From assembly GCA_022842785.1 (NCBI GenBank), contig JALHOW010000005.1, positions 411,023 through 475,022 of the forward strand: a stretch of 64,000 nt of DNA, read 5' to 3'. A program made the translations under genes and the position numbers. The notes beneath the pieces were generated by a model. It was not told the DNA's origin, made no database searches, and saw only the letters and a list, made by a program, of their open reading frames with translations. Each line of letters starts with the position of its first letter. Position 1 is the stretch's first letter. This DNA comes from Hyphomicrobiaceae bacterium (GTDB taxonomy: Bacteria > Pseudomonadota > Alphaproteobacteria > Rhizobiales > Hyphomicrobiaceae). This document shows positions 54,050 through 63,622 of the stretch, piece after piece.

Positions 54050-54354
54050 CACCGGCCCAGCACGGGTAAGGCGGTTGTGCGCATCCGCGCACGGGTCGCA
54101 GTTGAAAGCGCGTCCTGCGGCCGGTATGAGATGCGGACCATGCTGCTTCGCGCGTTCATAGTCCGCCCCGGGCGAATTCGCGTCCCGGCTGCCTCCGGGC
54201 GCCGGGTCAGGGCACATCTGCGCCTCAGAAGTGCACGTGAAATCAACGCGTAAAGGCTTCTCGGCCGCACCACCGACCGGATTGCCTCAATCGAAGACGG
54301 AGCGCGCCCGCGTCGGGCCGCTTTCCGATCGTCCGAGCCCCCGAGGCTGACCTC
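54050..54354. other. Intergenic region upstream of ileS
   Basis: 305 bases with no convincing gene. A perfect six-base stem GTGCGC/GCGCAC at 54077-54092 lies just after the SDR stop and has no T-run. It holds the ileS promoter by position, but I see no clear motif and no T-box. Confidence 0.4.
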
Positions 54355-57300
54355 ATGACCGACATCAAGACCGAAGCACGCGACTGGGGGAAGACACTCT
54401 TCCTCCCCAAGACCGATTTTCCGATGAAGGCCGGGCTCCCGCAAATGGAGCCCCGGATGCTCGAGCGGTGGGCCAAGATCCGCCTCTATGACAAGCTCCG
54501 CGAGAGCGCCAAGGGCCGCGCCAAGTTCGTCCTGCACGACGGCCCGCCCTACGCCAACGGCAACATCCACATCGGCCACGCGCTCAACAAGATCCTCAAG
54601 GATCTCGTGACGCGCTCGCAGCAGATGCTCGGGCACGACTCGAACTACGTGCCGGGCTGGGACTGCCACGGCCTCCCGATCGAATGGAAGATCGAGGAGG
54701 AGTACATGGCCAAGGGCAAGGCCAAGCCGAACCTCAAGGATCCGGCTGCCATGAAGGCCTTCCGGGCCGAGTGCCGCGCCTTTGCCGAGCACTGGCTGAA
54801 CGTGCAGCGCGAGGAGTTCAAGCGGCTCGGCGTCGAGGGCGACTGGGACCATCCCTACACGACCATGACGTTCCCGGCCGAAGCGCAGATCTCACGGGAG
54901 CTGATCAAGTTCGCGGAGACGGGCCAGCTCTATCGCGGCTCGAAGCCGGTCATGTGGTCGGTGGTCGAGAAGACCGCGCTCGCCGAAGCCGAGGTCGAGT
55001 ATCACGACTATCAGTCGGACATGGTCTGGGTGAAGTTTCCGGTAAAGACTGAGCGTCACGAGCCCGATTTCAAATACGCTCAGGCGCTTTCGGACGCGTT
55101 CGTTGTGATCTGGACAACGACACCATGGACGATCCCTGGAAACCGCGCGATCTCCTTCAATTCCAAGATCGAGTACGGCCTGTACGAGGTCACGGCGTCG
55201 CCCGAAGGGAACTGGGCGAAGGCTGGTGACAAGCTCATTCTCGCCGATAAGCTCGCTCCGGAGGTGATGAAAAGCGCCAAAGTCGAGGCGTATCATCGCA
55301 TTGCTGGGCTAAGCCCGCAGGACAACTTTCCGTTCCTCTGCGAGCACCCGCTCCGCGACGCCGGCCTCGGTGGCTATCAGTTCAACGTGCCGCTGCTCGA
55401 CGGTGATCACGTCACTGACGACGCGGGCACGGGCTTCGTCCACACGGCGCCAGGCCACGGCCGCGAGGACTTCGACATCTGGACAGCATCGACGCGCCTC
55501 TTGCAGGCGCGCGACGTCGATCCGGCGATCCCCTACACGGTCGACGAGAACGGCGCCTTCACGAAGGACGCGCCGGGCTTCGAGGGCAAGCGCGTCATCA
55601 CCGACAAGGGCGAGAAGGGCGACGCCAATCAGGCTGTCATCGACGCACTCGTGAAGGCCGGGATGCTGCTCGCGCGCGGTCGCTTGAAGCATCAATACCC
55701 GCACTCGTGGCGCTCGAAGAAGCCGGTGATCTTCCGCAATACGCCCCAGTGGTTCATCCACATGGACAAGGATATCCCGTACCTGGAAAAGCTCTCGCGC
55801 GAGCTGCCGACGAAGACGACCGCGGCAAGCAGCGCGGGCCATAACCAGCCGATCCCGAAGACGCTGCGCGAGGTCTCGCTGCAATCGATCCGCGACACCG
55901 AGTGGGTGCCGAAGTCGGGCGAGAACCGCATCACGGGCATGATCGAAGCCAAGCCCGACTGGGTCATCTCGCGCCAACGCGCCTGGGGCGTGCCGATCAC
56001 GGTATTCGTGCGCAAGAGCGATGGCGAGGTGCTGGTCGACGCCAAGGTCAACCAGCGCATCTACGACGCCATGTATGCCGAGGGCGCCGACGCGTGGTTC
56101 TCGGATGCGGACGGCGCGCGCTTCCTGAAGCCCAACCACAATCCCGCGGACTTCGAGAAGGTCAATGACGTGCTCGACGTCTGGTTCGATTCAGGCAGCA
56201 CGCACAGCTACGTCCTCAACGACCTCCATTTCCCGAGCCTCATGGGCATCGAGCGGCAGGTCGATGGCGGCCGCGACCGCGTGATGTATCTCGAAGGCTC
56301 GGACCAGCATCGCGGCTGGTTCCACTCCTCGCTGATCGAGTCCTCCGGCACGCGCGGACGCGCGCCGTTCGACGTCGTGCTCACGCACGGCTTCTGCCTC
56401 GACGAGAAGGGGCAGAAAATGTCGAAGTCCGTCGGCAACGTGACGGCACCGCAGGATGTGATCAAGAACTCGGGTGCCGACATTCTGCGCCTATGGGTAG
56501 CGGCGTCCGACTATTCGGATGATCTGCGCATCGGGCCGGAGATCTTGAAGAACTTTGTCGAAACGTACCGCAAGATGCGCAATACGTTGCGCTGGATGCT
56601 CGGCACGCTCGCGCACCACGATACGGCGCAAGAGGTTGCGCCCTCCGACATGCCGGAGCTGGAGCGCTACATGCTCCATCAGCTCGCCACGCTCGAGCCG
56701 CTCGTGCGCCGCGCCTATGCAGAGTACGACTACAAGCGCGTCGTCTCCGCCCTCGCGCAGTTCATGAATACCGAGCTTTCGGCCTTCTACTTCGATGTGC
56801 GCAAGGACGCGCTCTACTGCGACGCGCCATCGAGTCTGCGCCGTCGCGCCGCGCTCACCTGCGTCGAGCACATCTTCCAGTGCGTGACGACGTGGATCGC
56901 GCCCATCCTCGTCTTCACAGCCGAGGAAGCCTGGCTGCAGCGCTATCCGAGCGAGGATGGTTCGGTGCACGTCGAGACCTTCAAAGCCGCACCGGCCGAA
57001 TGGCGCGACGACGCGCTCGCCGCGAAGTGGGAGCAGGTGCGTCGCGTCCGCTCCGCCGTAACGGGTGCCCTCGAGATCGAGCGGGCAGCGAAGCGCATCG
57101 GATCGAGCCTCGAAGCGGCGCCCACCGTGCATGTGACCAACAGCGAGCTTGCTTCGGCGCTCAAAGGCATCGATATGGCCGAGGTCTGCATCACGTCGGG
57201 CATCAGCATCGTCGACACGCCGGCGCCAGAGGGCGCTTTCACGCTGGCGGAAGTGTCGGGCGTCGGTGTCGTCCCGGCGCGCGCCGAGGGCCGGAAATGC

Positions 57301-57402
57301 GCACGCTCCTGGCGGGTCACGACCGACGTCGGCAGCGACCCGGCCTATCCCGAGCTTTCGGCCCGCGATGCCGCCGCAATGCGCGAGCTTGATAAGGCAT
57401 GA
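54355..57402 (+). CDS. ileS: Isoleucyl-tRNA synthetase
   Basis: A 1015-residue class Ia aminoacyl-tRNA synthetase that charges tRNA-Ile. [16 protein letters not shown] carries the HIGH motif near 80, [19 protein letters not shown] and the editing CP1 domain follow, and [16 protein letters not shown] holds the KMSKS loop. The C-terminus has [17 protein letters not shown]: only one cysteine of the zinc-binding CxxC remains, typical of alphaproteobacterial IleS. Length is normal for this clade. Its stop overlaps the lspA start by four bases, the conserved ileS-lspA pairing. Confidence 0.97.
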   Translation: MTDIKTEARDWGKTLFLPKTDFPMKAGLPQMEPRMLERWAKIRLYDKLRESAKGRAKFVLHDGPPYANGNIHIGHALNKILKDLVTRSQQMLGHDSNYVPGWDCHGLPIEWKIEEEYMAKGKAKPNLKDPAAMKAFRAECRAFAEHWLNVQREEFKRLGVEGDWDHPYTTMTFPAEAQISRELIKFAETGQLYRGSKPVMWSVVEKTALAEAEVEYHDYQSDMVWVKFPVKTERHEPDFKYAQALSDAFVVIWTTTPWTIPGNRAISFNSKIEYGLYEVTASPEGNWAKAGDKLILADKLAPEVMKSAKVEAYHRIAGLSPQDNFPFLCEHPLRDAGLGGYQFNVPLLDGDHVTDDAGTGFVHTAPGHGREDFDIWTASTRLLQARDVDPAIPYTVDENGAFTKDAPGFEGKRVITDKGEKGDANQAVIDALVKAGMLLARGRLKHQYPHSWRSKKPVIFRNTPQWFIHMDKDIPYLEKLSRELPTKTTAASSAGHNQPIPKTLREVSLQSIRDTEWVPKSGENRITGMIEAKPDWVISRQRAWGVPITVFVRKSDGEVLVDAKVNQRIYDAMYAEGADAWFSDADGARFLKPNHNPADFEKVNDVLDVWFDSGSTHSYVLNDLHFPSLMGIERQVDGGRDRVMYLEGSDQHRGWFHSSLIESSGTRGRAPFDVVLTHGFCLDEKGQKMSKSVGNVTAPQDVIKNSGADILRLWVAASDYSDDLRIGPEILKNFVETYRKMRNTLRWMLGTLAHHDTAQEVAPSDMPELERYMLHQLATLEPLVRRAYAEYDYKRVVSALAQFMNTELSAFYFDVRKDALYCDAPSSLRRRAALTCVEHIFQCVTTWIAPILVFTAEEAWLQRYPSEDGSVHVETFKAAPAEWRDDALAAKWEQVRRVRSAVTGALEIERAAKRIGSSLEAAPTVHVTNSELASALKGIDMAEVCITSGISIVDTPAPEGAFTLAEVSGVGVVPARAEGRKCARSWRVTTDVGSDPAYPELSARDAAAMRELDKA

Positions 57403-57956
57403 GCGAGATCGAGGAGCGCACCGTCCTGGAGAACGTCACCGACGAACGTCGTGGCTGGCTTTGGGGCGGCTATGCGCGCCTCGGCCTGACATTGGCGCTC
57501 GCGTCCCTCGCGATCGACCAGGCCCACAAGTGGTGGATGCTCAACGTGTATGACATCGCCGCCCAGCAGCCGGTGCACGTTGGCCCGTTCTTCGATCTGG
57601 TGTTCGTCCTCAACAAGGGGATCAGCTATGGCCTGCTCGCCCAGGACGGGCACGGCGGGCAGTGGGCGCTCGCCGGTTTTGCCACGTTGACCTCGATCGG
57701 GCTCTGGATCTGGCTGGTGCGCGGACAGGTCAACGCACTCATGGCTGCGTCAATCGGACTGATCATCGGCGGTGGCCTCGCCAATGCGCTGGACCGCGTC
57801 ATTCGGGGCGGAGTCGCGGATTTCTTCCACCTCTACGCCAACGGCTGGAGCTGGTATGTGTTCAATCTCGCCGACGTGGCCATTGTCGCTGGCGTCGTAG
57901 GGCTGCTATATGACTCTTTCTGGCCGAATCGTAATGATGCCGCAAAAGGCTCATAG
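57399..57956 (+). CDS. lspA: Lipoprotein signal peptidase (signal peptidase II)
   Basis: A 185-residue inner-membrane aspartyl protease that cleaves lipoprotein signal peptides after lipidation. Four membrane segments are visible. The catalytic aspartates are in [15 protein letters not shown] and [12 protein letters not shown]. The NKGISYG segment matches the family NxGxxFG block. It has an about 20-residue polar N-terminal extension relative to E. coli LspA. Coupled to ileS through ATGA. Confidence 0.95.
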   Translation: MSEIEERTVLENVTDERRGWLWGGYARLGLTLALASLAIDQAHKWWMLNVYDIAAQQPVHVGPFFDLVFVLNKGISYGLLAQDGHGGQWALAGFATLTSIGLWIWLVRGQVNALMAASIGLIIGGGLANALDRVIRGGVADFFHLYANGWSWYVFNLADVAIVAGVVGLLYDSFWPNRNDAAKGS

Positions 57957-58024
57957 GTAAGGAACATTCCGCCGACTGGCGCGCCGGGGATGGGGCCGCA
58001 GCAGGCAAATCGGGGGTGGTAAGC

Positions 58025-58516
58025 ATGGCCGCGAGAACATCACGCATCAGCCGGCGCGTCCGGGTGGGTATAGCGAGCGTCATCACCGGTGCCGCGTTGC
58101 TCGGTGGCTGCTCAGACGGCGTCGAGATCAACAGCCCGCTATTGAACAGCCTCGGCGTCGCGACCGGCGCCCTTGGCCAGAAAGAAGAGCCGAAGCTCGC
58201 CCCGCGGGCGCCGCTCGTCATGCCGCCGAGCTCGCAGCGTCTGCCCGAGCCCGGACAGCCCGCGGCCGCCGCCGCCGCTGCTCCCGCCGCCAATCCGGCG
58301 TGGCCGAAAGACAAGGACTATGAGCGCGTCGCCTCCGCCGCGGAGAAGAAGCGCCAGCACGCGCAGCACTGCCGCGATGGCAACTGGAAAGAGCGGGCCA
58401 TGGATGATGGTCCGGGCGCAAAGCAAGGCCCGCAAGGCAGCTGCAATACCATCATTGATTGGGCTGGCAGCTTCTTCGGCAGCGGCTCGACGAGCCCAGC
58501 TGGCGACGCGCCCTAG
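58025..58516 (+). CDS. Hypothetical lipoprotein
   Basis: A 163-residue protein. The N-terminus has twin basic residues and a hydrophobic stretch, GIASVITGAALLGGC, with lipobox LGGC and Cys near 29. The rest is Ala/Pro-rich with a charged middle (KDKDYERVASAAEKKRQHA) and two later cysteines. I do not recognise the family. GTG 58016 is an alternative start. It follows lspA, which would process it, after 68 nt. Confidence 0.65.
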   Translation: MAARTSRISRRVRVGIASVITGAALLGGCSDGVEINSPLLNSLGVATGALGQKEEPKLAPRAPLVMPPSSQRLPEPGQPAAAAAAAPAANPAWPKDKDYERVASAAEKKRQHAQHCRDGNWKERAMDDGPGAKQGPQGSCNTIIDWAGSFFGSGSTSPAGDAP

Positions 58517-58661
58517 TCGTCCAAGCCTTCAGCTCTGAGAGAATCACGGCGCGGCCACCCGGTCGCGTCGATTTTGCATTGCGGGATTAATCTTGCTGCA
58601 ACGCAAAATAGCGCTTATATATCTCTGATCCTGATATCTCAGCGCAGTGCCCCGAGGCGTT

Positions 58662-59225
58662 ATGAGCACCAATGCATTTTTGCCGATGACCTTCGCCCAG
58701 CTCTGGGTCGACAGCTCGACCCAGCTCGTGCGGGCGACCGCCGAGTTCTGGTCGGGCGTGCTCGGCACGACACCGGCGCGCAAGCTCACGTCCACAGCCT
58801 CGCCATGGTGGATGCCGCCACAATCGCTGCAGGCAACCGCCGATCCGGCGCTCTGGCCCGCGAGCATGGCCGCCAATTGGATGCCCAACTGGCCACATCC
58901 GCTCTCCGGGCGGACCTCAGCAGGCGCCGCCAATCCATTCCTGCCCTGGCTACCGACGCAGCCCGCGACATCGGCGAGCAACCCGTTCGTCCTGTTGCAG
59001 CAGATGTGGCTCGAAGCCGCAGCGCCCATGGCGCAGCGCACGTGGACTGGCAATAGCAGCCCGGCCGTGCCGCCCCTCTGGCAGCCGTTCGCCGCTGCCT
59101 ACCGGACGGCCAACGGCCACGCCACGGCCGCCGTGCTCCGCACCATGGCTGACGTCGTCGAACCAAAGCCGCAGGGCTTCGCGCCCGCGCACTATTGGCC
59201 AACGACGCTTGGCACGCAGCACTGA
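58662..59225 (+). CDS. Hypothetical protein rich in Trp and Pro
   Basis: A 187-residue protein. It begins STNAFLPMTFAQLWVDSSTQ, followed by about 70 residues rich in Pro, Trp and Ala. The last 50 residues are YRTANGHATAAVLRTMADVV. The N-terminal helix faintly resembles phasins, but the support is not enough. ATG 58662 has GAGG four bases upstream. No relationship with the neighbours is evident. Confidence 0.55.
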   Translation: MSTNAFLPMTFAQLWVDSSTQLVRATAEFWSGVLGTTPARKLTSTASPWWMPPQSLQATADPALWPASMAANWMPNWPHPLSGRTSAGAANPFLPWLPTQPATSASNPFVLLQQMWLEAAAPMAQRTWTGNSSPAVPPLWQPFAAAYRTANGHATAAVLRTMADVVEPKPQGFAPAHYWPTTLGTQH

Positions 59226-59239
59226 CGGCATCTCGCCGC

Positions 59240-59704
59240 TCAGGCCTTCTGCTCCCAACGTCCGGTGTCGCCCTGGCGCCAGTAAGTGGCCTTGCACCCT
59301 TGAGCCTTGACGCGCTGCCACTGTGAGCGCGCGAGAGCAAGAGCGTCCCCGTCACGCCCATCGAAGATGACGACGATGCGCGCATACCCCGCATAGGTCT
59401 GCATATCGGCCCCATCGAGCAGGAAACGCACGCCCGCGCCGTTCTCGTTCTCCTCCCCGAGCGTGAGCAGGATAGGCTGGCGATCGGGCGTCCCTTCCTT
59501 CGCGGTACCGTGCGGAAGGAAGCTATCCTCGGCAAAGGTCCACAGGTGCGCATCGATGGCGTCGAGACGCTCGGCGCTACCGACCTGGACCACGGCGCGC
59601 CAGCCCCGCTCGAGCGTGCGCTGGAGCAAGCTCGGCAGCATCCTTTCGAGCGGCTGGCGCTCAAGGTGATAGAACAGAACTTCAGTCGTCGCCGCCTCGC
59701 TCAT
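59240..59704 (-). CDS. holC: DNA polymerase III chi subunit
   Basis: A 154-residue subunit of the replicative clamp-loader complex that contacts SSB. VLFYHLERQPLERMLPSLLQRTLERGW and LWTFAEDSFLPHGT are typical, as is ADMQTYAGYARIVVIFDG. ATG 59704 with GAGGG upstream is selected; the frame extends to 59755. It is convergent with the preceding hypothetical gene. Confidence 0.9.
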   Translation of the reverse strand: MSEAATTEVLFYHLERQPLERMLPSLLQRTLERGWRAVVQVGSAERLDAIDAHLWTFAEDSFLPHGTAKEGTPDRQPILLTLGEENENGAGVRFLLDGADMQTYAGYARIVVIFDGRDGDALALARSQWQRVKAQGCKATYWRQGDTGRWEQKA

Positions 59705-59830
59705 GCACCAACCCTCGTAAGGTTTCCCGCAATGTATCAGAAACCTGCCGCTCACCGTGTCGCTTGAAACCGCCCGGCGCGCTCACGTATGCTGTATGCT
59801 TATGCGGACCCACGAGAGGGCGGCGCGCGC

Positions 59831-60574
59831 GTGACTGAACAGAATAAGCAATTCCCCGAGTTTTACGTCACGGCACCGCAGGCCTGTCCCTACCTGCCGG
59901 GCCGGTCGGAGCGCAAGCTCTTCACGCATCTCACCCATGACAAGCCGCGTGCCCTCATCGACAACCTGCTGAAAGGCGGCTTCCGGCGCAGCCAGAACAT
60001 CGCCTACATGCCCTACTGCGAGGGATGTCAGGCGTGCGTATCGGTACGCGTGCTCGTCAATGAGTTCGAGCCCGGACGTAACCTTCGACGCATCATCGAG
60101 CGCAATAGCGACCTCAAGGCGCGCCGTATCCAGGCCGTCGCGACGTCGGAGCATTTCAGCCTCTTCCGCAGTTACATCGATGCGCGCCATGGCGATGGCG
60201 GCATGGCGGACATGAGCGTGCTCGACTACGCCATGATGGTCGAGGACTCGATCGTCGACACGTTCCTCACCGAGTATCGCGTCGGCCCCGACAAGCCGCA
60301 TCTCCATCGCGCCGAGAGCGCACCGCTCAAGGCTGTCGCACTGTGCGACCAGCTCTCGGACGGCATCTCGATGGTCTACAGCTTCTACGATCCCGATGAT
60401 CTGTTCCGCAGCATCGGCAGCTACATGATCCTCGAGCATATCGAGTATGCGCGCCGGCTCGGTCTGCCGTACCTCTATCTCGGCTATTGGATCGAGGGCT
60501 CGCGCAAGATGAGCTACAAATCCCGCTTCACGCCGCAGGAACGTCTCGGCGCCGATGGCTGGACGCGGGCTTGA
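59831..60574 (+). CDS. bpt: Aspartate/glutamate leucyltransferase (bacterial N-end rule)
   Basis: A 247-residue enzyme that adds leucine to N-terminal Asp or Glu of proteins, marking them for ClpS/ClpAP. CPYLPGRSERKLFTHL and YMPYCEGCQACVSVRV contain the conserved Cys cluster of the ATE N-terminal domain; YLGYWIEGSRKMSYKSRF is the C-terminal ATE signature. GTG 59831 gives the normal family length; an ATG at 59789 would add 14 residues. Confidence 0.93.
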   Translation: MTEQNKQFPEFYVTAPQACPYLPGRSERKLFTHLTHDKPRALIDNLLKGGFRRSQNIAYMPYCEGCQACVSVRVLVNEFEPGRNLRRIIERNSDLKARRIQAVATSEHFSLFRSYIDARHGDGGMADMSVLDYAMMVEDSIVDTFLTEYRVGPDKPHLHRAESAPLKAVALCDQLSDGISMVYSFYDPDDLFRSIGSYMILEHIEYARRLGLPYLYLGYWIEGSRKMSYKSRFTPQERLGADGWTRA

Positions 60575-60666
60575 CCGGTCGAGCGGCTCAGCTCATACGG
60601 GTCTAGCGCGCGCCGAACGAACCACCTCCTGAGCGCACCTATTCGGGAAAAATCGAAGCGTTCCGC

Positions 60667-61623
60667 GTGAGCGACTTAAACTCGCCTTCGGAGAAGAACG
60701 CAGGTGCCGCGGCTCCGCGGCAGGGAAGAGACGCGATCGTACGCCATGACGCCGATGTATCGGAAGCATGTCGCGCGACGGGACGGGATCGAGTGACGGA
60801 ATTCCTTGCCGCGCTGGCGGACCTGCCTTTCGCTGCGCTCGCCGTGCGCATGGCGGCCGTTGCCGTGTTCATCGTCATCGTGGCGCTAATCTCCGAACGG
60901 ACCGGGCCGTTCTTCGGAGCCATGGTGGCGTCGCTGCCGGTCTATACCGGCCCCGTCTATGTCTTCCTGGCGCTGGACCACCCGCCGGAATTCCTCGAAC
61001 GCGTTACGACCGCATCAGTAGCGGCCTTTGCCGTTACCCCCGTCTATCTTCTGATGTACGGGCTGGTCGCGCACGCCGGCAAATCCATGCTGCTGAGTCT
61101 CGGCACCGGCTTCGCTGCTTGGCTCGCCTGTGCCGTGCTTGTTCAGCTCTACGACTGGTCACTGCCAGAAGCGTTGCTGTTCGCCGTTCCGATCTTCACC
61201 GCATCCATTCTGCTCGCGCCCCGCTTCACCGATGCCGTGCCGTTGAAGGCCGGCGCGCGCTCGTGGATCGATCTCGTCGTTCGTGTCCTGCTCGTGACAG
61301 TCGTGGTCGGCGCGGTGAATGCGCTGAGCCCCTTCGTGCCGGCGCAGCTCACCGGCATCCTGTCGATCATGCCGACCGTAACGACCAGCCTCATCGTGGT
61401 GCTGCACAACCGCATCGGCGGCCCGGCCACCGCGGCGCTGCTCGCCCATTCGATCGGCGGCATGATGGGAATGTTGCTAGCGATATCTCTGGTCGCTGCA
61501 ACGGTCGTCCCATGGGGGCCAGCGCTATCGCTTTCGCTGGCGCTCGCTGTCAGCGTGTCGTGGAACCTCATGCTGATCGCGGCCAAGCACGGCCGGGCGC
61601 TCTTCAAGCGCCGGCCACGCTGA
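60667..61623 (+). CDS. Hypothetical polytopic membrane protein
   Basis: A 318-residue protein. The first 45 residues are polar, then about nine hydrophobic segments follow, the first being LPFAALAVRMAAVAVFIVIV. Conserved-looking polar turns include SERTGPFFGAMVASLPVYTGP and GGPATAALLAHSIGGMMGM. I do not recognise a named family; it could be a small-molecule transporter or permease-like protein. GTG 60793 is a possible later start that would remove the polar lead. Confidence 0.65.
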   Translation: MSDLNSPSEKNAGAAAPRQGRDAIVRHDADVSEACRATGRDRVTEFLAALADLPFAALAVRMAAVAVFIVIVALISERTGPFFGAMVASLPVYTGPVYVFLALDHPPEFLERVTTASVAAFAVTPVYLLMYGLVAHAGKSMLLSLGTGFAAWLACAVLVQLYDWSLPEALLFAVPIFTASILLAPRFTDAVPLKAGARSWIDLVVRVLLVTVVVGAVNALSPFVPAQLTGILSIMPTVTTSLIVVLHNRIGGPATAALLAHSIGGMMGMLLAISLVAATVVPWGPALSLSLALAVSVSWNLMLIAAKHGRALFKRRPR

Positions 61624-61632
61624 GCGACGCCC

Positions 61633-62010
61633 TCAGGCGACCACAGCCTGGCACTCGATTTCGACTTTCATCCGCGGATCGACGAGCCCCTTGACCTCGA
61701 CCAGCGTCGAAGCCGGCCGATGCTCGCCGAAGTATGCGATGCGACGCGGGTTGATGGACGCGCGCTCGCTGATGTCCGTCATGAAGACCTGGACTTTGGT
61801 GACATGCTCGGGCCCTGCGCCTGCGGCCCTGAGGCACTGGTCCATGACATCCATGGCAATGTCGAACTGAGCAACCGTGTCCGGTGGAATGTGGCCGTTC
61901 GCCTCCATGCCCACAATGCCAGAAACCCACACGAGATTGCCGGCCCTGACAGCATGGCAATAGTGACTGACCGGAGCCATGATACCCGGAACCAAGATGC
62001 GCTGAATCAT
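61633..62010 (-). CDS. RidA/YjgF-family protein
   Basis: A 125-residue RidA-like protein. PVSHYCHAVRAGNLVWVSGI, PDTVAQFDIAMDVMDQCLRAAG and PASTLVEVKGLVDPRMKVEIEC cover the family. Members hydrolyse reactive enamine/imine intermediates or act on related compounds; the arginine needed for the classic deaminase is present in DPRMKVEIE. GGAGG seven bases upstream fixes ATG 62010. Confidence 0.9.
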   Translation of the reverse strand: MIQRILVPGIMAPVSHYCHAVRAGNLVWVSGIVGMEANGHIPPDTVAQFDIAMDVMDQCLRAAGAGPEHVTKVQVFMTDISERASINPRRIAYFGEHRPASTLVEVKGLVDPRMKVEIECQAVVA

Positions 62011-62126
62011 TTCGTTTCCTCCCGATGCATGTCGGATCTTCCTCGACGGACTATAGCGTCCCGCACGGGCGAGTCGATATTTGGCCGCGCTGGCTCTAGT
62101 CTCGGGCGCAGAGGAGGAAGCCACCC

Positions 62127-62867
62127 ATGATCGAAGAAACGCTCGATATCCAAACGCGCGATGGCGCCATGGAAACCTTCGTTTGCCGGCCGGATCGCGG
62201 CACGCACCCCGCCGTACTGTTGCTGATGGACGCGCCCGGCATCCGCGAGGAGCTGCGCGACATGACGCGCCGGCTCACGTCGGTCGGCTACTGTGTCCTG
62301 CTGCCGAACCTTTATTATCGTGCCGGTCGCGACGCGAAATTTGATCCGGCGACCGTGCTTACGCACGGCAGTCCCGAGCACGCGCGCATGCGGGCCATCC
62401 GCACGAAGATGACCATCCCGCCCATCATGGAGGACGTCGCAGCCATGATGGCATTCCTAGATGGCCGCGAGGGCGTGAAGCCGGGTCCTATCGGCGTGCA
62501 CGGCTACTGCATGAGCGGCCCCTATGCGCTCGCCGCCGCCGCCCGTTATCCGGACCGCGTCGCAGCCGCAGCGTCCTTCTATGGCACCTGGCTTGTCAGT
62601 GATGCCGAGGAAAGCCCGCACCTCACACTCGGCAAGACCAAGGGCGAACTCTACATTGCCTGCGCGGAGATCGATGAGCTGGCGCCGCTGCCCATGGTCG
62701 CGGAGCTGAAGAAGCTATTCGATGCATCCGGCAATTCGGGCGAGCTCGAGATCTATCCCGGCGTGCATCACGGCTTCGGATTTCCGAACCGCAAGATCTA
62801 CGACAAGGCCGCTGCTGAGCGGCATTGGGAGCGCTTGATTGCGTTGTATCGGAGACGATTGGGCTAG
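62127..62867 (+). CDS. Dienelactone hydrolase family protein
   Basis: A 246-residue alpha/beta hydrolase. The nucleophile Cys128 lies in GVHGYCMSGPYAL, the acidic residue is within CAEIDELAPL near 179-188, and the histidine follows in PGVHHGFGFP at 211-220. MDAPGIREELRDMTRRL is the family E-containing loop. It belongs with carboxymethylenebutenolidase-like proteins, although no aromatic-degradation genes are next to it. ATG 62127 has GAGGAGG ahead. Confidence 0.9.
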   Translation: MIEETLDIQTRDGAMETFVCRPDRGTHPAVLLLMDAPGIREELRDMTRRLTSVGYCVLLPNLYYRAGRDAKFDPATVLTHGSPEHARMRAIRTKMTIPPIMEDVAAMMAFLDGREGVKPGPIGVHGYCMSGPYALAAAARYPDRVAAAASFYGTWLVSDAEESPHLTLGKTKGELYIACAEIDELAPLPMVAELKKLFDASGNSGELEIYPGVHHGFGFPNRKIYDKAAAERHWERLIALYRRRLG

Positions 62868-62923
62868 TTTGTACGAACAGCACGCACCATATGGCACAGC
62901 GAAGCAAGCCAATGGAGATATGC

Positions 62924-63160
62924 ATGGCGAGGAAGCCCGCGACACGGGACCTTGAGAAGACCTACGGTACAGCAGCATTCGTCGCCAAGCTCAGGCGCTT
63001 CGCAGACTCCCTCGAGCAGGGAAAGCCGTTCGCTATCCAGATCGCGGGAGAGCGCGTGAGAGTTCCGGTGTGCGCCGTGTTCAACATCGAGCACGAACGC
63101 AGCGCCGAGGGTGAGGAGATCGAGTTTCAGATCAAGTGGAAGAGCGACGGCGATTCATAG
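62924..63160 (+). CDS. Amphi-Trp domain protein
   Basis: A 78-residue protein of the amphi-Trp domain type. AAFVAKLRRFADSLEQGKPF and the closing EEIEFQIKWKS match the short beta-rich domain with a terminal Trp. GGAG six bases upstream supports ATG 62924, which lies within the previous listed frame. Function is unknown. Confidence 0.75.
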   Translation: MARKPATRDLEKTYGTAAFVAKLRRFADSLEQGKPFAIQIAGERVRVPVCAVFNIEHERSAEGEEIEFQIKWKSDGDS

Positions 63161-63199
63161 CAATATGCGCGAGCGCCGCCACTCCTCATGCGGCGGCGA

Positions 63200-63493
63200 T
63201 CAGCTGCACATCTGCACGAGACGCCAACGCGTTACGCGGCACGTTTCGCGCCCACGCTTATCGGTGTTGCATTCGCGGATCGGCTCACGCCGGTAAGAGC
63301 AGTAAACACCGGGGGCGGGGAAGCCTTCGTAGCCGCGCTGCGGGCGCTTGCTTTCGGACTGCCACTCCTCGTACGGCTGATCCCAAAGGCGTTGGGCTAC
63401 GGCGTCCTTGGGCAGCAGCACAAGGAATGCCAGGGCTGCTTGCAGCATGACCGCTGTCAGTGCGATCCTCTTCAGTATCTTCGACATCGTCAT
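63200..63493 (-). CDS. Small secreted hypothetical protein
   Basis: A 97-residue protein with a signal peptide (SKILKRIALTAVMLQAALAF) cleaved after DAVA. The mature part, about 63 residues, is basic, with four cysteines (VYCSYRREPIRECNTDKRG then TCRV and QMCS) that could form two disulfides. GGAG five bases upstream supports the ATG. A seven-base inverted repeat CGCCGCC/GGCGGCG at 63174-63198 lies beyond the stop and may terminate. The family is not recognised. Confidence 0.65.
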   Translation of the reverse strand: MTMSKILKRIALTAVMLQAALAFLVLLPKDAVAQRLWDQPYEEWQSESKRPQRGYEGFPAPGVYCSYRREPIRECNTDKRGRETCRVTRWRLVQMCS

Positions 63494-63622
63494 GTCCTCT
63501 CCCGAGAGGCTGGGGAAGCTTGCTTCCCTATATAACTCTCAGGATAGCACATCGGTGCAACGGCCGTGGCTCCGGGTCGCGCTGCGTCGGCGACCTCAGA
63601 ACGCCGGGCTCTACCCCCTGTT

